From Prochlorococcus sp. AG-347-E03 (lineage in GTDB: Bacteria; Cyanobacteriota; Cyanobacteriia; PCC-6307; Cyanobiaceae), in the NCBI GenBank assembly GCA_003279115.1, contig QCBG01000003.1, positions 1-52,568 of the forward strand: DNA of 52,568 nucleotides, read 5' to 3'. Of this stretch, positions 49,748 to 52,568 are shown piece by piece. Made by a program: the position numbers and the translations under genes. Below the pieces are notes generated by a model. The model did no database searches and was not told the DNA's origin. It saw nothing but the letters and a program-made list of their open reading frames with translations. Numbering within the stretch: the first letter of the stretch is position 1; each line of letters opens with the position of its first letter.

Positions 49748-50371
49748 ATGGTAATAGATCATCCAATTTTTTTGGAAAGCATCAGATTCATAAGATCTCA
49801 TCTAGGAGCAAATGATCTAAATTATTTGGAAAAAAAAGTTTTAGAGAGATTAGTCCATACTTCAGGAGATTTTTCAGTTCAAAATCTTATAAATTTTAGT
49901 GAGGGTGCTTGTGAAAAGGGGCTTCAAGCACTTAAAAATGGTGCTCCGATTTTAACTGATACCGATATGGCTGCAGCAGCTATAAAATCCATGGCAGAAA
50001 ATACCACTAGGAACAAAGTATTTACCGCTAGGAGGTGGTTCGAAAAAAATAATCATACAAAATTAACTAAAACTGCATATGGCTTAAGTGAAGGTTGGAA
50101 GGAGTTATCCGCTATAAATTCTGGAAGCAAATCACCTATTGTAGTTATTGGTAGTTCGCCTACAGCTTTAACTTATTTAATTGATATTTTAGAGAATGCA
50201 AAAGATTTACCAAGTTTAATTATCGGAATGCCCGTTGGATTTATTGGAGTAGAGAAAAGCAAAAACAAACTAATTTCTACCGATCTCCCTAGAATTGTTT
50301 TGAATTCAACTAGAGGAGGTGCTGCCATGGCAGCTGCTGCAGTTAACGCCTTGTTGAGGGAAACTATTTAA
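49748..50371 (+). CDS. cbiC: precorrin-8X methylmutase
   Basis: Migrates a methyl group from C11 to C12 in the corrin ring during cobalamin or pseudocobalamin biosynthesis. The 207-residue length is normal. The catalytic histidine is His37 in RLVHTSGDF, and the family stretches GAPILTDTDMAAAAI, IVVIGSSPTALTYLIDIL and IGMPVGFIGVEKSK are present. It is a lone gene here; other cobalamin genes are not in the window. It ends 31 bases from the convergent mutS stop. The symbol cobH is used for the same enzyme in the aerobic pathway. Confidence 0.95.
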   Translation: MVIDHPIFLESIRFIRSHLGANDLNYLEKKVLERLVHTSGDFSVQNLINFSEGACEKGLQALKNGAPILTDTDMAAAAIKSMAENTTRNKVFTARRWFEKNNHTKLTKTAYGLSEGWKELSAINSGSKSPIVVIGSSPTALTYLIDILENAKDLPSLIIGMPVGFIGVEKSKNKLISTDLPRIVLNSTRGGAAMAAAAVNALLRETI

Positions 50372-50402
50372 AAAGTATTTTTCTTATAAAAATTTCAAAA
50401 AT

Positions 50403-52568
50403 CTAATCAATTTCATAATTTAATTTATTATTTTTTTCTAAAGAATTCAAAACTGATTTTGCTTTTTCTATAACTTCTTTTGGAACTCCTGCTAATTTAG
50501 CTGCTTCAATACCGTAGCTTTTGTTTGACCCCCCTTTGACAATCCTGTGACTAAAAATTATCTGATCGTTATTTTGTTCTACTAAAACTTGAAAATTTTG
50601 TATATTATTATTTGAATTTTTTAAATAATTCAGCTCATGATAGTGCGTAGCAAAAATAGTATTACATTTAATTTTTTTTGCAAGATATTCACTTACTGAC
50701 CAAGCTATTGAAAGACCATCAAAAGTAGATGTGCCTCTACCTATCTCATCAAGTAAAACTAGTGAGCTAGAAGTCGCCTGATTTAGAATTGACGCAGTTT
50801 CAGACATTTCTACCATAAATGTTGATTGTCCAGATGATTGATCATCAACTGCCCCAATTCTTGTAAAAATTCTATCTGCAATATTGATTTCAGCATTATT
50901 AGCAGGAACAAAGCTACCAATTTGCGCGAGAATTTGTATTAAACCAAGTTGTCTTATAAAGCAACTTTTTCCGCTTGCATTCGGACCCGTTAATATAATT
51001 AATTTTTGATTATCATCAAAAGAGATATCGTTCGCTATAAACTTTTTATCATTTAACAATTGCTCTACAATTGGATTTCTTCCTGCGATAATTTTTGTAC
51101 TATTTTTTGTAATTGAATCATTTATTGGTATTAATGAAGGCTTTATAAAATTGTTTTCTAATGAAGTAATTGATAAACCAAGCAATGCATCGAGAGATGC
51201 TATGGATTTTGCGATTGATCTTATTTGTTTTGTTTTTTCAGCAACTATATTTCTTAATTCGCAGAAGATTTCATATTCTCTTGATGAAGCTCTACTTTTT
51301 ATTTGGAAAATCTTATTTTCTTTATTTTTAATTTCTGAAGTGATATACCTTTCTTCATTAGTAAGTGTTTGCCTTTTGATCCAATGTTGTGGCGCTAAAT
51401 TAACTTTTGATTTATTTATAGAAATGTAGTAACCAAAATTTTTATGAAATTGAATTTTTAGGTTTGAAATTTTGCTAATTTTCCTTTCTTTTAATTCCTC
51501 TTTATTTAGCCACTCAGAGTAATCATCCATTAAATTACGTAAACCATCTAATATATTGTCAACTCCATCGTGGATCATTCCTCCTTCACTAATATTTAGA
51601 GGTGGATTTTCTATTAGTTTAAAACTTATAGTATCAGCTAATTCTAAGAGGCCTGCATCAATATTTTTTAATTGATCAGTCCAATCTGGAAGATCATATT
51701 TAAATAATTCAATTATAGATTTTAGTCTAGGCAATTTTTTTAAACCTTCCGCTATTGCAATTAGGTCTCTAGGACTTGCATGACCTGCACAAGCTCTACC
51801 TGCAAGTCTCTCTAAATCCCCCATTGCTCTAAGTAAATTTTGGGTATCTATACGTATTTGTCTACTTTCAATAAAGTTTTTAATTATATTTTGTCTTTTA
51901 TAAATTTCATTAACGTTTAGTAGTGGTGAATCTATCCATCTTCTTAAACACCTTGCACCCATGCAAGTATAAGTTCTATCGATGCTCCATAATAGCGAAC
52001 CTACATAATTGTTTTCTCTTTGTGTATTTTTGATTTCTAGGTTTTTTTGAGTTTGATAATCAATAATTAAGTTGTTGTTACCAAATTGAATTTGTGGAAA
52101 GTCTAATGAGATTTTTACAGAAGAATCTTTATCTAAATTTGAAGGATTAATTTTTTCTAAATAATTTAATAAACCTCCAAGAGATCTAGTCGCATTGTTT
52201 AAATTTTTAAGTCCTATTCCTTCTAGGTTTGCAATTTGGAAATATTGTTTTATTAGATAATTTGCTTCATTGATACCAAAATTAGTCTCTTGACAAACAG
52301 TATATGTTATTTGACTATTTCCCTTAATTAATAAATTTCTTACTTCATTGCTTCCTACAATAATTTCTGAAGAATCTAATTTAATAATTTCATCAAATAG
52401 TTTTGACAGAGATTGACCTTCTAAAGTTATTAATTCTCCTGTGCTTACATCAGCTTTTGATATACCCCATTCACATTCATAAGATTCATCTGAGTTTTCT
52501 TCTGATAAGTAAATAGCAGTAATCCAATTATTTTTCTTTGCTATCAACATCCCCTCTTCAATTACAGT
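50403..52568 (-). CDS. mutS: DNA mismatch repair protein MutS, N-terminus beyond window
   Basis: Recognises base mismatches and small loops and starts mismatch repair. The visible 721 residues lack the start. The reading frame continues to the right edge as TVIEEGML, matching the mismatch-binding-domain TPGT-x3-E region of MutS1, so an internal Met at 52548-52550 is not the true start. The ATPase domain has Walker A GPNASGKS and the signature [17 protein letters not shown], with IFATHYHEL further on. Core and clamp regions lie between. About 150-200 residues are probably missing. It runs convergent to cbiC. Confidence 0.97.
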   Translation of the reverse strand, partial: TVIEEGMLIAKKNNWITAIYLSEENSDESYECEWGISKADVSTGELITLEGQSLSKLFDEIIKLDSSEIIVGSNEVRNLLIKGNSQITYTVCQETNFGINEANYLIKQYFQIANLEGIGLKNLNNATRSLGGLLNYLEKINPSNLDKDSSVKISLDFPQIQFGNNNLIIDYQTQKNLEIKNTQRENNYVGSLLWSIDRTYTCMGARCLRRWIDSPLLNVNEIYKRQNIIKNFIESRQIRIDTQNLLRAMGDLERLAGRACAGHASPRDLIAIAEGLKKLPRLKSIIELFKYDLPDWTDQLKNIDAGLLELADTISFKLIENPPLNISEGGMIHDGVDNILDGLRNLMDDYSEWLNKEELKERKISKISNLKIQFHKNFGYYISINKSKVNLAPQHWIKRQTLTNEERYITSEIKNKENKIFQIKSRASSREYEIFCELRNIVAEKTKQIRSIAKSIASLDALLGLSITSLENNFIKPSLIPINDSITKNSTKIIAGRNPIVEQLLNDKKFIANDISFDDNQKLIILTGPNASGKSCFIRQLGLIQILAQIGSFVPANNAEINIADRIFTRIGAVDDQSSGQSTFMVEMSETASILNQATSSSLVLLDEIGRGTSTFDGLSIAWSVSEYLAKKIKCNTIFATHYHELNYLKNSNNNIQNFQVLVEQNNDQIIFSHRIVKGGSNKSYGIEAAKLAGVPKEVIEKAKSVLNSLEKNNKLNYEID

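Overview
The window is a compact, strongly AT-rich stretch of cyanobacterial chromosome. Gene content and order point to a high-light Prochlorococcus: sulfolipid genes sqdB-sqdX, a ycf23 homologue, a four-ACT-domain aspartate kinase, the tig-clpP-clpX-dnaX block, very short intergenic gaps, and many small hypothetical genes. The genus call rests on recognising the proteins and base composition, not on a database search. I found no insertion sequence, prophage, CRISPR array, rRNA or replication origin. One tRNA (Val, anticodon UAC) is present. No gene-free stretch exceeds 300 bases; the longest, about 270 bases at 11375-11648, contains a likely 50-codon gene.

Layout. Positions 1-7394 run leftward: queE (5' end only), pyrG, aspS, gcvT, speB, speE, mazG. 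tRNA-Val and an IscA-like Fe-S protein, valS and a TVP38/DedA-like membrane protein run rightward (7493-11374). Positions 11379-14667 are the least ordinary part: a small unannotated ORF, a T4-type ATP-dependent DNA ligase and an NTF2-like membrane-anchored protein lie leftward, divergent from a SprT-like zinc protein and an acidic/basic hypothetical protein. Positions 14647-20105 form a leftward run: fatty-acid desaturase, rplI, dnaB, mnmG and a chorismate-lyase-like gene. Positions 20181-25916 run rightward: a DNA-binding-like hypothetical, a PLP enzyme of the methionine gamma-lyase/aluminium-resistance family, gcvH, gcvP and a small hypothetical. Positions 25929-30418 run leftward: sqdX, sqdB, thiG, a TPR protein, rplT and rpmI. 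Then come a SpoIID-like protein and a GT2 glycosyltransferase (rightward), dnaX-clpX-clpP-tig (leftward), asd-dapA-RNase J (rightward), tilS (leftward), ycf23-uvrB (rightward), lysC-holA (leftward), cbiC (rightward) and mutS (leftward, truncated by the right edge).

How the genes fit together. Most are core metabolism and information processing: pyrimidine and polyamine synthesis, glycine cleavage (split, with gcvT about 17 kb from gcvH-gcvP), aspartate-family amino acids (lysC, asd, dapA), sulfolipid and thiamine synthesis, proteostasis, replication (dnaB, dnaX, holA) and repair (uvrB, mutS, ligase). Several convergent gene pairs end within a few bases of each other or overlap.

I did not find a clear new multi-gene system. 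The best candidates for something undescribed are the ligase/NTF2-like/SprT-like neighbourhood (11379-14667), the DNA-binding-like gene divergent from the desaturase, and several inverted or direct repeats in promoter-sized gaps (7431-7463, 28363-28409, 37323-37336, 38865-38877, 43984-44004).
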